This document shows, one piece after another, positions 1 to 11,807 of a DNA stretch of 64,000 nucleotides. The stretch is from Lumbricus rubellus. Taxonomy: Eukaryota > Annelida > Clitellata > Crassiclitellata > Lumbricidae. Position 1 is the stretch's first letter, and each line of letters begins with the position of its first letter. A model generated the notes under the pieces. The model was not told where the DNA came from, searched no databases, and worked only from the letters and a program-made list of their open reading frames with translations. The stretch lies in NCBI GenBank assembly GCA_945859605.1, contig OX243823.1:33357889-33421888 (forward strand), given 5' to 3'. Both the position numbers and the translations under genes were made by a program.

Positions 1-96
1 GATTGAGTGCGTTATGCTATGACGGGATTCTGCGTTTCTTATAATGATTTATCATTACAATTATTATTGTCAACAATTCCTCTGTACATGTTTCAG

Positions 97-3000
97 TACT
101 TGGAAAAGCGATTCATGTCGAAGAGCATCAGGATATTTGGAGCTTCGCTGGGAATCTTTTCAGCGGTAAGGGATATAGGCCTACTGTATTTACTCGTAGC
201 AGACTTAACGACGAAGCACGGCGAGATACTGCTGGTATCGCGTGAAAGAGTTCATCTGCGGTTGGTTTCTTCTTATAGGTCCTGTACATGGGTGTGTCGA
301 TATATGCGCCGTCAGCAGCTCTCGAATCCGGTAATTACAATCTTATGCTCTTCGTCATTATCACCAAACAATGTTGCTGCCATTTATTCATTAACTTAAT
401 CTCCACTCTCAACTCAATGAGATTCACAACAACTACAACAATCAGCTACCCTATGCTCATTAAAGATGATGAATAGGCTATTATTATCAGATTCTAATCT
501 CATTCTAGGAATTATCTTTTCTCATTATCACATTATATCAAAAACGTTATACAGGTCGTCTTAAATCATTCCCTATGTAATTTATGTAATTTCCTGCATT
601 CGTCCTAAGATAACTTCAACAGACATGGACAAAGACAATTTAAAAGTCATTCATTATTTCATGTGATCAATTTTTTTGGTGCCGAATAGCGGTGTGTAGA
701 TCTATCAGTTTGTTTGCATGTTTGTATGTATGTGTACTATAGCGCCCCTTCAAACTCCCTGCTCAGACGCTGTCCCGACTTGAGCGCGGACACTGCATCG
801 GAGTTTCACGCCGAAGCGCTCGAGCATTTGCGAGTGAAGAACTTGCCCATGGTCCCTACGCGGTGACTTGAGGTGGATTCGAACCTGCATTAGTTCGGCT
901 GCAAGGCAACGAACATACCCACTATTAATACCACCGCACCCCACAATAGGCCTATGTCTTACCAAGAAACGAATAAATAGCATAATAGGCTAATCACAAC
1001 CATCAACATTGTCGCTAATACAGTTTGGTGTTTAAAAACCGACATCATTACAACCATCAGAATTATAATGGAAAAGTAAATATTTGGTTTGCATTCTTTG
1101 ATCAGCCACTGGTCTGCCACTTTCCGTTTCAATCCCAGTTATGGCGGTTGTATCGGTGGCATATACAGCTCTCGTAAGTACCTTTGAAAAATTTATAGGT
1201 AGGCCTAACCTAGCAAATTAAGTTATCAACAGTTACTGTAGACCTCCGCCAGAATTGCGATGAATATAATATTATAGCTGATCCATTGCAAGGAACTTAC
1301 TTATTTTTACTATTCAATTCGGAATTGAAAACACTGCTCTTGACAGCAAATCCTTCCCGGATCCCTCATCTTTCTCCTTGCCTTCCTCGTAGTCTCAATT
1401 AAAAACCCAAAACAGTCAAGCTTTCTGGACATTTAACTATCATGTCTGCCTATCGATTGCTTTCTCATTACTTTGCCTTTTTGGTAGCTGTAGGAATCTC
1501 GAGATAGCCATGAGGGCGTTTGCAGAATTATCAACACTGATTAATTGATTGAATAAAAATCTTGTTAATAAAAACTGAGCCAACAGGACTGGTGTATGAA
1601 TGATATTCACGAATAAACCAACATCATGATAAGAATCATTCGATATATCATTTATCTAATTATTCTAATATCTCAAACAGTTAATCAGTCAGTAGCAAGG
1701 TTAAAAACTAAACGAAAAGGTAACGACTAGGTGAAGATAGGGTTACCATAAGTGCTCAGGTGAAAAAGAGGACACATAAAATGTTCATCCGGTTATCATC
1801 TCGTACCGCGCTCCAAAATTATGTACATGGCTTCATAGTGCTACACCCAGGGCTTAAAGTGTGCCAGGACGGTCATGGACGGCGTCCAGGCACTTATTTT
1901 CGAGGCTGGACGCCGTCCTGCCACTTATTTGGCCAGCACTGCCTGGACGGTCGTCCATGACTGCATGGACGGCGTCCATGCAGTTACGGACGACCGGCCA
2001 TGACTGCCTAAAAATGGCTCCATTTGAGGCCGACACAGCCAAAAATGCGCTGGTCGCTGGGGCTCCGCCCCAGACCCCACTGCGGGAGCTTACGGTAAAG
2101 ACAAAAACCTTTCTCTTTTACACTAACATTTTTATTTCTATTGTTATCCTGGTAGCTTGCGACACTAAAAAACCACTTATTTTTGAAGTTTTTGCGACTT
2201 TATCATTCACAAATAGCTGACAAAAAAGAGACTAAAAATGGCTCCATTTGAGGTCGACACAGCCAAAAATGCGCTGGTCGCTGGGGCTCCGCCCCAGACC
2301 CCGCTGGGGAGCTTACGACGCTCCCTCAAACCCCCTAGTCGGGACGGGCTTCGTGCCTTCGGCACTCGCAACTTCGCGCCTTCGGCGCCGCCACTGACGA
2401 CCAATTAGGCTACAATACAGCGTCTTGGCACTTCTTTTGTTACACTTTAAGCACTGGCTACACCAATGTCAAGTGTTGTACAAAAACTCCCATTAAACTA
2501 CACAAAATATGTACATGGTTTCAATTTAAACATTATTGAGTGAGTTTTCAGTACTTCAGTTCAGTACACATTACATTACTGTCAGTCTGTCACTGACTGT
2601 ACACAGAAACAAAACAGTGAATTCCTACTAACGTACATACTTACTTACCATAGACTGCGCTTGGGGCTCAGCCCCAAAACTGATGACCTTCAACAAGTTA
2701 GGCTGGCTGCTGAGAAAACGCTTTCAGTGCGTCTGTAAATAAACACTTACGTTTCGGCATTTTTTATGTCAATTTCTTCGTGAATTTGAAAACATTAATT
2801 ATTTTATTTACCATTATCATTATGTACATTGTACAGTGTACCTAACGTTATATTTATGCGTTAAAAACACGCCTCAGAGACCGGAAGTCTAATGGTACCC
2901 ATACCATTGACCTAAATATTGCTGAAACGCGCGTTTAATTCACAGAACAGAATCCTTGAGAATAGTATACTAACACGGAAAAGACTTACTTTTCCGAAAA

Positions 3001-4112
3001 GTAGGTAAGATCGATCGATCGGGGCACAGGCGGGAAAAACCCGGACAAAAGCCATATTTCTCGAAAGCTCCCCGGACGCACCGGACAGGGGCCAAAAAAG
3101 AGGACATGTCCGGGGAAACCCGGACGCATGGTAACCCTAGGGGAAGATAGGCAACGGTCTTACGCTCTACATAATATTTTTGTAACGGATCCTGTCACAC
3201 GCATATCTAACACGCAAGTCTCAATAAACTGCCAATAATTATTGTTTGTGATGTTTGAATGATGTTTTACAATTGTAGGGTGGAATGCGAGCTGTGATAT
3301 GGACGGATGTCTTTCAGTTCCTCGTCATGATCGGTGGAATGGTTGCCATTTTAGTCAAGGTAGCGACGATAGCGATGCCTCAAGTGACTTGCTTTGCTTT
3401 CTGTTAATGACATCAACTGATGTGAGTAGGCCTAAGTAACATAATATATTAATTAAGTAACACAAAAATAATGTCCTTCGGTCAGTCAACAGTCAGTCAG
3501 TCAGTCAGTCGGTCGGTCATGAAAGCAACATTTAGGGCCTATCGTGCCCTCAGCTATAATTAGCGTCCATTCGCTTGGGGCTACAAGATAAACGGTCACA
3601 ACGAGCGCGAATTCGACATAGGCTGATAGGGAGAGATGAAGTGATTGAAGAGAAAGGGATGGACGGAGGGAGAGGACCACCTTCAATCACGTGATACTCT
3701 GGAAACGACAAATCTTCTGACGTGTTCACACTATTTTCGCCGTCTTTGGATCGACAATTATTATTATCTATAATAGTAGTGTATCAATAAAAATTCTGCA
3801 GAGACGTGGAGAAGAATCACCCCCTCAACTTTATGCCTAACTGAATGACCGACACTAAAAGTACTGTTATTACCATTTCTTTATGTAGGCCTACTCATGT
3901 GAAGTGTGTCACCTGGGTTTCTTTCATTCAACAAATTATTATGGGTAAGACGTACAAACTTGCGACATGAAAATTAATGCGACTAAGTGCAAAGTAAAAT
4001 AATCCAAGTGAACTGGATTGTTTTTTCCGAAGGGGTTGATTGTCGTTGGTGGAATATCAAACGTCTTCCGATTGGCTGGGGAAGAAGGTCGACTCGTCTG
4101 GGCTAAGTAACT

Positions 4113-4166
<54 letters not shown>

Positions 4167-4200
4167 GTCGTCGTCATCATCATCATCATCATCATCATCG

Positions 4201-4233
<33 letters not shown>

Positions 4234-4236
4234 CCA

Positions 4237-4295
<59 letters not shown>

Positions 4296-4314
4296 ATCAT
4301 CATCATCATCATCA

Positions 4315-4352
<38 letters not shown>

Positions 4353-7300
4353 GTCGTCGTCGTCATCGTCGTCGTCGTCGTCGTTAAAACGATATCTTTC
4401 TCACCATAATAATCGCCATCGTCGTCATTCGTTGTTATATGCATCTTAGTCACCATATTCAACGCAATAATAATATTTATCGTCGTTGACCATCCGCTCA
4501 CTTCTCTGACCTGGGGACGAAATTGCAAGCAAATAATTGCTGCAATAAATAAATGCTCGGATAAACACGACCAGTCTTACAATTTTTATGGTGAATTCAT
4601 GTGCACTGTAAAGCCCACAAAAATGACATGTGTATGCAAACTATGCATACTATTAATCATTATTATTCATTAGGCCTATTCATTATTATCATTCAATGAT
4701 AAAATATTCCAATACAGTTGATAGTTACTGTCAATAAAATATTTTAGCCGTTCCTTATGAGTGTACTGGTCCTCTGCTTTAATATTTATGGGGCCACTGG
4801 CGCCATAAAGGTCGGACAGCAAAACTGTCCTAGATGATCAATAAAAATATCAAGTGACATTTATTGATGATCAATAAAGATATCAAGTGACATTTATTGA
4901 TGATCAATAAAGATATCAAGTGACGTTATTGATGATCAATAAAGATATCGTCGGCTATGATGGATCGATGCATAGGCGTACGAGACGGGGGGTGCAGGGG
5001 GGGCAACTTTCGGGCAAGTCTAGTTTTTCGGGAAAAGACAACCCCGAACGACTAAAAAAAACAACTTTCGGGCAAGAAAAAGGGTCAACAACTTTTCCCC
5101 GGAATAATTTTTCGGACAGAAGTTGAATCTTTGCCCCCACACTGGTGAAAACTCCCGTAAGCCTATGGATCGATGGAGTTATAAGGTGATGTTATTCGAA
5201 ACTTTCGACTGACGTTGTGACGGAGAATCGGACTGCAGATTGTGGAACGCAATTATAAGAAACAAATATGCCCCGAACATATATTATTTTTAGCAGGGCA
5301 GAAATTCTGGCAGGGCAGTCACCGGGGTAAATACTTTTTACCAGGGTTTTGCTTTGCCATGTACTGGTTGGCTGGTTAAAGCGACTGGACCGGGATCCTG
5401 TTCTTTTTGGATTCGGTCAGCGAGCGGCATCATTGGTTTCCCCAGTCTCCTGGGTACTCACAGGGGAGGCGACGAGAACGCTGATGCCATCTCCCGCGTA
5501 CTGGTGTAGCGACGCTACTGGTTTGGAGCGCCTCTAAGTAGGCCCCTTGAAGAGGCCCCATTCTATTTCATATAGGCCTATTGAATAATGAATAGACAGA
5601 ATGAATGACCCGAGTTGTCATAATAATCATGGTCACCATCACCGTCATGATCATAGTTTGTCGCTGTTGTAAACTATAATTTTGTTGACATCTTTTCGTA
5701 TTCCCTTAACTGAGGTTTTCTTTTAAACAGAAGTCATGCCTGCTCTGTTGCATTGAACAGCGTCAGTTTCGACCCGCGAGAGCGCAACACCGTCTGGAGC
5801 ATCGCCATTGGAATGGCAATTAATTGGATAAACTGGTACGGTCTTTCACAACCGTCCATTCAGCGATTCTCGGCCGTCGATAAACTGTCCAAGGCAAGGA
5901 CGTAAGTGGCGAGCATCTTTCTCCGACACACCACCCCACTACAGGGTGCGCCAAAAAGACCACCCCTGGTCAAGATATTGGCAAAAATCTTAAGGGGGTC
6001 TTTTTTTGGCGCACCCTGTATATGATCCATTTTCTTTAGACTTGTAGACCAGTTACTAGTCGTTATGCGCAAAGTGACCGGGTTCCAATCTCCGTCTCAG
6101 CCAGTGACTGCAGTGTGGGAAACTTGCGCAGATCCTTCATGTAATCGTAATCTCAATCTCCAAATTTATGGAGCGCCACTATAGGAAAAGGCCAAGCGCA
6201 GGGCACCGACTTACTTACGAGCGCTGTGCAGTTATTCTCACTCACTGCTCTCATCATCATTATCGTCTCGATAACATCGGTTGATCTAATCGTCATCCGT
6301 TTCTTCATTTCATATGCACATAATCATCGTAATCATCATCATCATCATCATCATAATCGTCATCATCATCATCATCATCATCATCATAATCGTCATCATC
6401 ATTGTCAGCTAATTTAATCAGTGCACGACGATTGTCGTACAGCTATGCAGGTAGGTCAGCCGCAAATTGGCGCGCGGCGTCTGGACAGGTGATTGACTGG
6501 ACAGCGCGTGATGTCTAGACGAGCGTACGTTGAGTGTACAAGAAGGGAGTGGAAGTGAAGAAGGAGTGTTGTGTGTTGAGAGCCGTTGAGATAGGCTGTA
6601 ATAGTTGTTGTTGAGTTGCGATAGAGTAGACTGATAAAGGTAGTAGTCGTGTAGTTGTTATGATAATGCAAGTGTAGTCATTGTTGTGTTGTTGCTGATC
6701 GTTTTACTTTACATCGGATTTTGGAGTATAATAAGAAGACTTAAACACGTCGTCGTTGTTGGTTACAAAACAGTGAAAGTCTGTAGATTCTTTACCTAGC
6801 CATTTAGCTAATGAAACAGTTATCTAGGGATAGGCCTATGCTACCACGAACTTATACGAAGAAGCTTCCGAAGAGACTGATAGGAGGAGGTGATCACAAG
6901 GAGATTTATCACATTTGGTGTCGTTGCGGTGGGATAACGATCCAAGTTGCAGGAGAACGATCCTAGTTACGAACGGAGGGATTCTATCCAATCAACGTCC
7001 TCCACAACGTCTAGGAACGGACGCTGTGCATTTATCGAGGAGCCGAGCACACGTGAGAAACGACAACACAACGACTACGAGGTAGAAAAACTTGCTTGTC
7101 TATTGAAGTTTGCTTAAAGAATTGAAGTCAGTCAATTGCAAACATTTGAAGAGTAGCCTACTATTTATCGACTAGCATCAGTAAAGTAAAGAAGTAAGAT
7201 GGAGAAACTTACGGAGCAAAAGCAAGCAGCTATTAAAAAGATGTCTTCGGAGAGATTAGTAAAATTATTAATTGAAGCAGGTGTAGACGCAGAAGAAGTT

Positions 7301-10300
7301 GAACAGATGTCGAGGGAACATTTGATGAGAACTTTGGCTGAGATTTGGGCAAAGGAAGAAGTTGAAGAAGAAGGTGCTGTTGGAGGCGCTAAAGAAAAGC
7401 CAGTTGAGAAGCCACAGCCACCTATGTCTATAGAGGCGTTGCTACAACTCATGATGATGAGTAGACAGGAAGAGAAAGAACGTCGCCAAGAAGAGAAGGA
7501 ACGTCGCCAAGAAGAGAAGGAGAAAGAGGAGCGACGGCGCCAAGAAAAGAAAGAACGTAAGCAAGAAGAGAAAGAATTGCGACAACAAGAGATAGACATG
7601 CAGAGGCAGCAGTTCCAGATACAACTAGAACAAATGAGACTCGATCGTGATGAATCAGAACGGAGACGGACGGAGTTAATGATAGAGTACGAAAAAGCAA
7701 GAAAAAGCGATGAAGAAATACGAAAGCAGCAGATCGAAGACAAAAAGGCTCGTGAGGAAGAAAAAGAAAAGATGCGTTTACAAGAACTGGAGAGAGCAGA
7801 AGAAATTCGTCAGGAAGAATTTCAAGCCGAAAAAGACAATTTGGAAAAAGCAGAAGGAGAAAGAGAAGAACAGATGCAATTAGAACAAAAGAAACTTGCT
7901 ATTAAGGAAGCTCAACTCCATGAGATGGCTATTGAAAAAGAAGAACGCAGAAAGCAGTTAGAACTGTTGCAGCAGAAGATTGAACAAGAAGAACTGCGTA
8001 GGATAGAAGATCAAAATAGACTGAGGAAGAAAGACGAAGACGATAGAAGAATCCGTGAGGAATCAGAACAAAATAGGCTTAGAGAAAGTGAGACAATGGT
8101 GTCAAAGATTAAGAAGATAGGTGATGCAATGAAACATGTGTTACCGAAGATGCCGTATGATATGATGGAAGTGCCATTATATTTTGAAACAGTTGAAAAT
8201 GCATTCAATAGCTTCGCTGTGGAAAAGCAGTACTGGGTGAAATTGTTGTTGCCATTGATGACCTCGAGAGCGCGAACGGTATTGAATCGATTGTCATTTG
8301 AGAATTTAGATAAATACGATGCAGTGAAAGAGCATTTGTTGAAGGAATTCAAGTTAACAGCTCGTGAGTACAGGTCAAGGTTTGCAGATGCCAAAAAGAC
8401 AGTCGAAGAAACGTATACGATGTTCACGGCTAGGCTGAAGAACCTGTTGAATTATTATGTCCGAAGTAGACGAGTGGACAAAGACTACGAGAAGCTGTTT
8501 GATTTGTTAGTGGCGGATAAGCTGAAAGAATGTTTACCACCAGGTCCACTACAGTTTGTCTTAGCAAAAGAGGGCACAGAATGCTTGGAAGCCAGTGACG
8601 TGGCAGACCTCGCAGACATACATGTAAACAATCGGATTGGTGTGATGTTTCAAGAAAAGCCGAAATATGAGTCATGGGACAATAGTCCAAAGCAACCCAA
8701 GTGGAACAAGGATAGCAAAGACACCGGAAGCCAAGCCAAGAGTAATGATGCAAAGAAAGATAGTTATTCTGGAAAGCAGTGGTCGCAAGATAAACAACAG
8801 TCAACGTGGGACAGACAAGCCTACAATCGAACTCCGCCGCTGGGACGCCCAACAGAAAGTAATGCATCATACACGCCGTACAACAAGTGGGAGAACAATG
8901 AGCAAAGAAGCTTTATAAAGAAACGTTGCCACAACTGTCATTCTGACAAACACCTAATAAAAAATTGTCAAGCACCAGGAGCGGCAAATCTGAGAAAGAG
9001 CTTTAGTAGGAGTGCAGAGAATTTGAGAGTAAACCAGATCCAAGTGATAAATGCACCTCCTGGTTGGGAAGAACAATACAACCGAGAAACGGAAGTGAAG
9101 TCGGTGATGAAATGTACACCACGGTTTATAATACAAAGTAAAGATGATTTTTCACTTATAAAGAAGATTGCATTGCAGCATGTGACGGTAGAAATACGTG
9201 GAAATGATGGTCAGCCTATGCGAGTCAAAGCATTGAGTGACTCTGGAACAGAGATACCTATAATCAACGAGGAACTACTGAAAGGAACGACAGTAGAAGA
9301 AATCGGCAGAGTTCATTTGCAATGTGTAGCCGGAGAGCCGATTCCAGCTAAGTTGGTGAAAATCGAAGTGCGGATGAGCGGTCGTAACGAAGGAACAGCT
9401 ACAGAGGACAGGACAATAAATATCGCGCCATATTTAACTTTAGTGTGTGCCAGCATTCCAGCGGATCTGTGCAAAGAAAACAGGGAAAAATTCTTGCTAC
9501 ATCCGGAGATAATTGCAGAATTGAAAGAGATTCCACCAGTGAATGTATTGCAAGGGGAACTACAAGCGAATGTGACTACAAGAGCACAAAGTCGGAGAGC
9601 AGAAGTCGAAGGCGGAGAAGATGAAATGATAAACGAAAGTTCGCAAGAAGATGACACGGACAGCGAAGATGAACTCAGCATTCAAGATGACGAAGGAATA
9701 ACACCCGAGAACAATGAAAATGAAGAAGAGATGGCTGCATGTGAACGAAATGATAGTGAAGATTCGGGGAGCGATGTGGAAATCGGTACGAGCATGAGAG
9801 AAATGTTTACGGAGAATACGAATGATGAAAAACAGGTGGAAAATGCAAAGAAATTGGAGAAGCAAAAACAGCATGCCGACCATTATAACAAGAAAGCAAA
9901 ATATAAAGAATTCGAACCAGGAGAAAATGTCATCGTCCTGTATCCAACGTCAACCAATAAATTGATCTCACGATGGCATGGTCCATGCACAGTGCTCCAA
10001 AGAAGATCCAAGTATTCGTATCTGGTGGACATGAATGAAAACGGCCGACGAATCGTCCATGCCAACAAAATGAGGAAGTTCATCGCAAGAACATTATCGT
10101 GTGGTCTCATCGTGGAAGAGGACGACGAATTCGGATCAGTGGTAGAGCTACCATTGAAAGAAGACCATGCAGAGACGACACAGAAATCGCTGCAATTGGA
10201 CTATGAACAGATCGGACATCTTACCAGCGAGCAACAGAAATCACTTCAAGTGGGTGAGGAACAAATTAGTGATTTAGCAATCAAGATGTCTAAGCAAGTG

Positions 10301-11743
10301 CTGTATGCAATGAGCCGTATGTAGATGACATTGCAGTACATTCTGATGATTGGAACATTCATTTGAAACATTTAGAATTGTTTTTGAAACAAATACGACT
10401 GCATAATGTAACCTTGAACTTGAAGAAATGTGTGTTTGGTAAGAGTGAGGTGAAATTCATCGGTCACCTCATAGGATCAGGGAAGAAGATGATGAATCCA
10501 GATAGGATTGACAGTTTGATTAATTTAAAAAAAAATCCTAACACTTGCTAACTAATTGATTGATATTTTTTGGTTTCTACAGACATTTTATTTGTAATTT
10601 TGCTGAAATTGCTAAACCATTGACAGATTTAACTAGCAAGCAGACACCTGAGAACATTGTTTGGACTGAGGACCACCAGAAATCTTTTGATTCTCTTAAA
10701 GAAATTGTTTTATCAAATGTAATTTTATACATGTTCGAGGTTGGCAAACCATTTAATTTGTACTGTGATAGCAGTGATTTTGCTGTCGGAGCTGTGCTGT
10801 CACAAGTGGACGATGAAGGGATAGAACGTCCCGTTTCATTTATCAGTCAGAAGCTGACAGATACCCAGAAGAGATGGGCGACGATTGAGAAGGAAGCCTA
10901 TGCAATCATATGGGCTTTAAACAAATTGAAAGAAATTATTATTGGTTCCAAGATTAATGTGTTCACTGACCATAATCCTTTAGTTTATTTGACTGAGTCA
11001 ATGTCGAAGTCTGCTAAGTTAGTCCGATGGTCTTTATCATTGCAAAATTTTGACATTCTGTTGAACTATAAGAAGGGAAAGCTGAATGTAGTAACGGACT
11101 GCTTATCGAGATTGTAGTATAAGATATTTTGTGATTGCATTTAGTATAGGAATTGTTTGTATTTAGTTTAAGCATTATACGTTCGCTAATTTAAAGATTA
11201 ATTAGCTCTCTTCAAAAGAAAGGAAGGAGGTAATGTCAGCTAATTTAATCAGTGCACGACGATTGTAGTACAGCTATGCAGGTAGGTCAGCCGCAAATTG
11301 GCGCGCGGCGTCTGGACAGGTGATTGACTGGACAGCGCGTGATGTCTAGACGAGCGTACGTTGAGTGTACAAGAAGGGAGTGGAAGTGAAGAAGGAGTGT
11401 TGTGTGTTGAGAGCCGTTGAGATAGGCTGTAATAGTTGTTGTTGAGTTGCGATAGAGTAGACTGATAAAGGTAGTAGTCGTGTAGTTGTTATGATAATGC
11501 AAGTGTAGTCATTGTTGTGTTGTTGCTGATCGTTTTACTTTACATCGGATTTTGGAGTATAATAAGAAGACTTAAACACGTCGTCGTTGTTGGTTACAAA
11601 ACAGTGAAAGTCTGTAGATTCTTTACCTAGCCATTTAGCTAATGAAACAGTTATCTAGGGATAGGCCTATGCTACCACGAACTTATACGAAGAAGCTTCC
11701 GAAGAGACTGATAGGAGGAGGTGATCACAAGGAGGTTTATCAC

Positions 11744-11807
<64 letters not shown>

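Larger units (their letters stand above)
1738..3139. mobile_element. hAT-like element with TAGGGTTACCAT ends
   Basis: Ends TAGGGTTACCAT and ATGGTAACCCTA are inverted, and the flanks GGTGAAGA (1730-1737) and GGGGAAGA (3140-3147) differ by one base, fitting an 8 bp duplication. No transposase is seen. A second mobile sequence (1847 onward, CAGGGCTTAAAGTG) is nested in its left part, and a segment beginning AAAATGGCTCCATTTGAGG occurs twice inside it. Confidence 0.6.
6403..11744 (+). mobile_element. Gmr1-like Ty3/gypsy LTR retrotransposon, internally deleted
   Basis: A 5342 bp element bounded by 511 bp direct LTRs (6403-6913, 11234-11744) that start TGTCAGC and end ATCACA. It has a PBS-like site at 6916 and a polypurine tract at 11214-11230. 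It lies in a CAT microsatellite in a gene A intron; atcat on both sides fits a 5 bp target duplication, though the repeat makes this ambiguous. Domain order is gag, protease, integrase C-terminus, RT, RNase H. That is the integrase-first order known for Gmr1-type gypsy elements of deuterostomes, not the standard gypsy order. The integrase zinc finger and catalytic core and the N-terminal part of RT are missing, so the copy is not autonomous. Confidence 0.88.

Noticed and set aside
1760..2404. Several 60-119 codon frames
   Set aside because: They lie in GC-rich transposon sequence on both strands and follow its internal repeats.
4040..4387. Poly-His frame of 115 codons
   Set aside because: It is the CAT/CGT repeat read through; only the first 22 codons overlap a real exon, in another frame.
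4833..4950. CRISPR-like regular repeats
   Set aside because: Units are directly adjacent without spacers and the genome is eukaryotic; a simple tandem repeat.
7165..7743. 192-codon Ser/Cys-rich frame on the - strand
   Set aside because: Antisense shadow of the charged coiled-coil part of the gag ORF.
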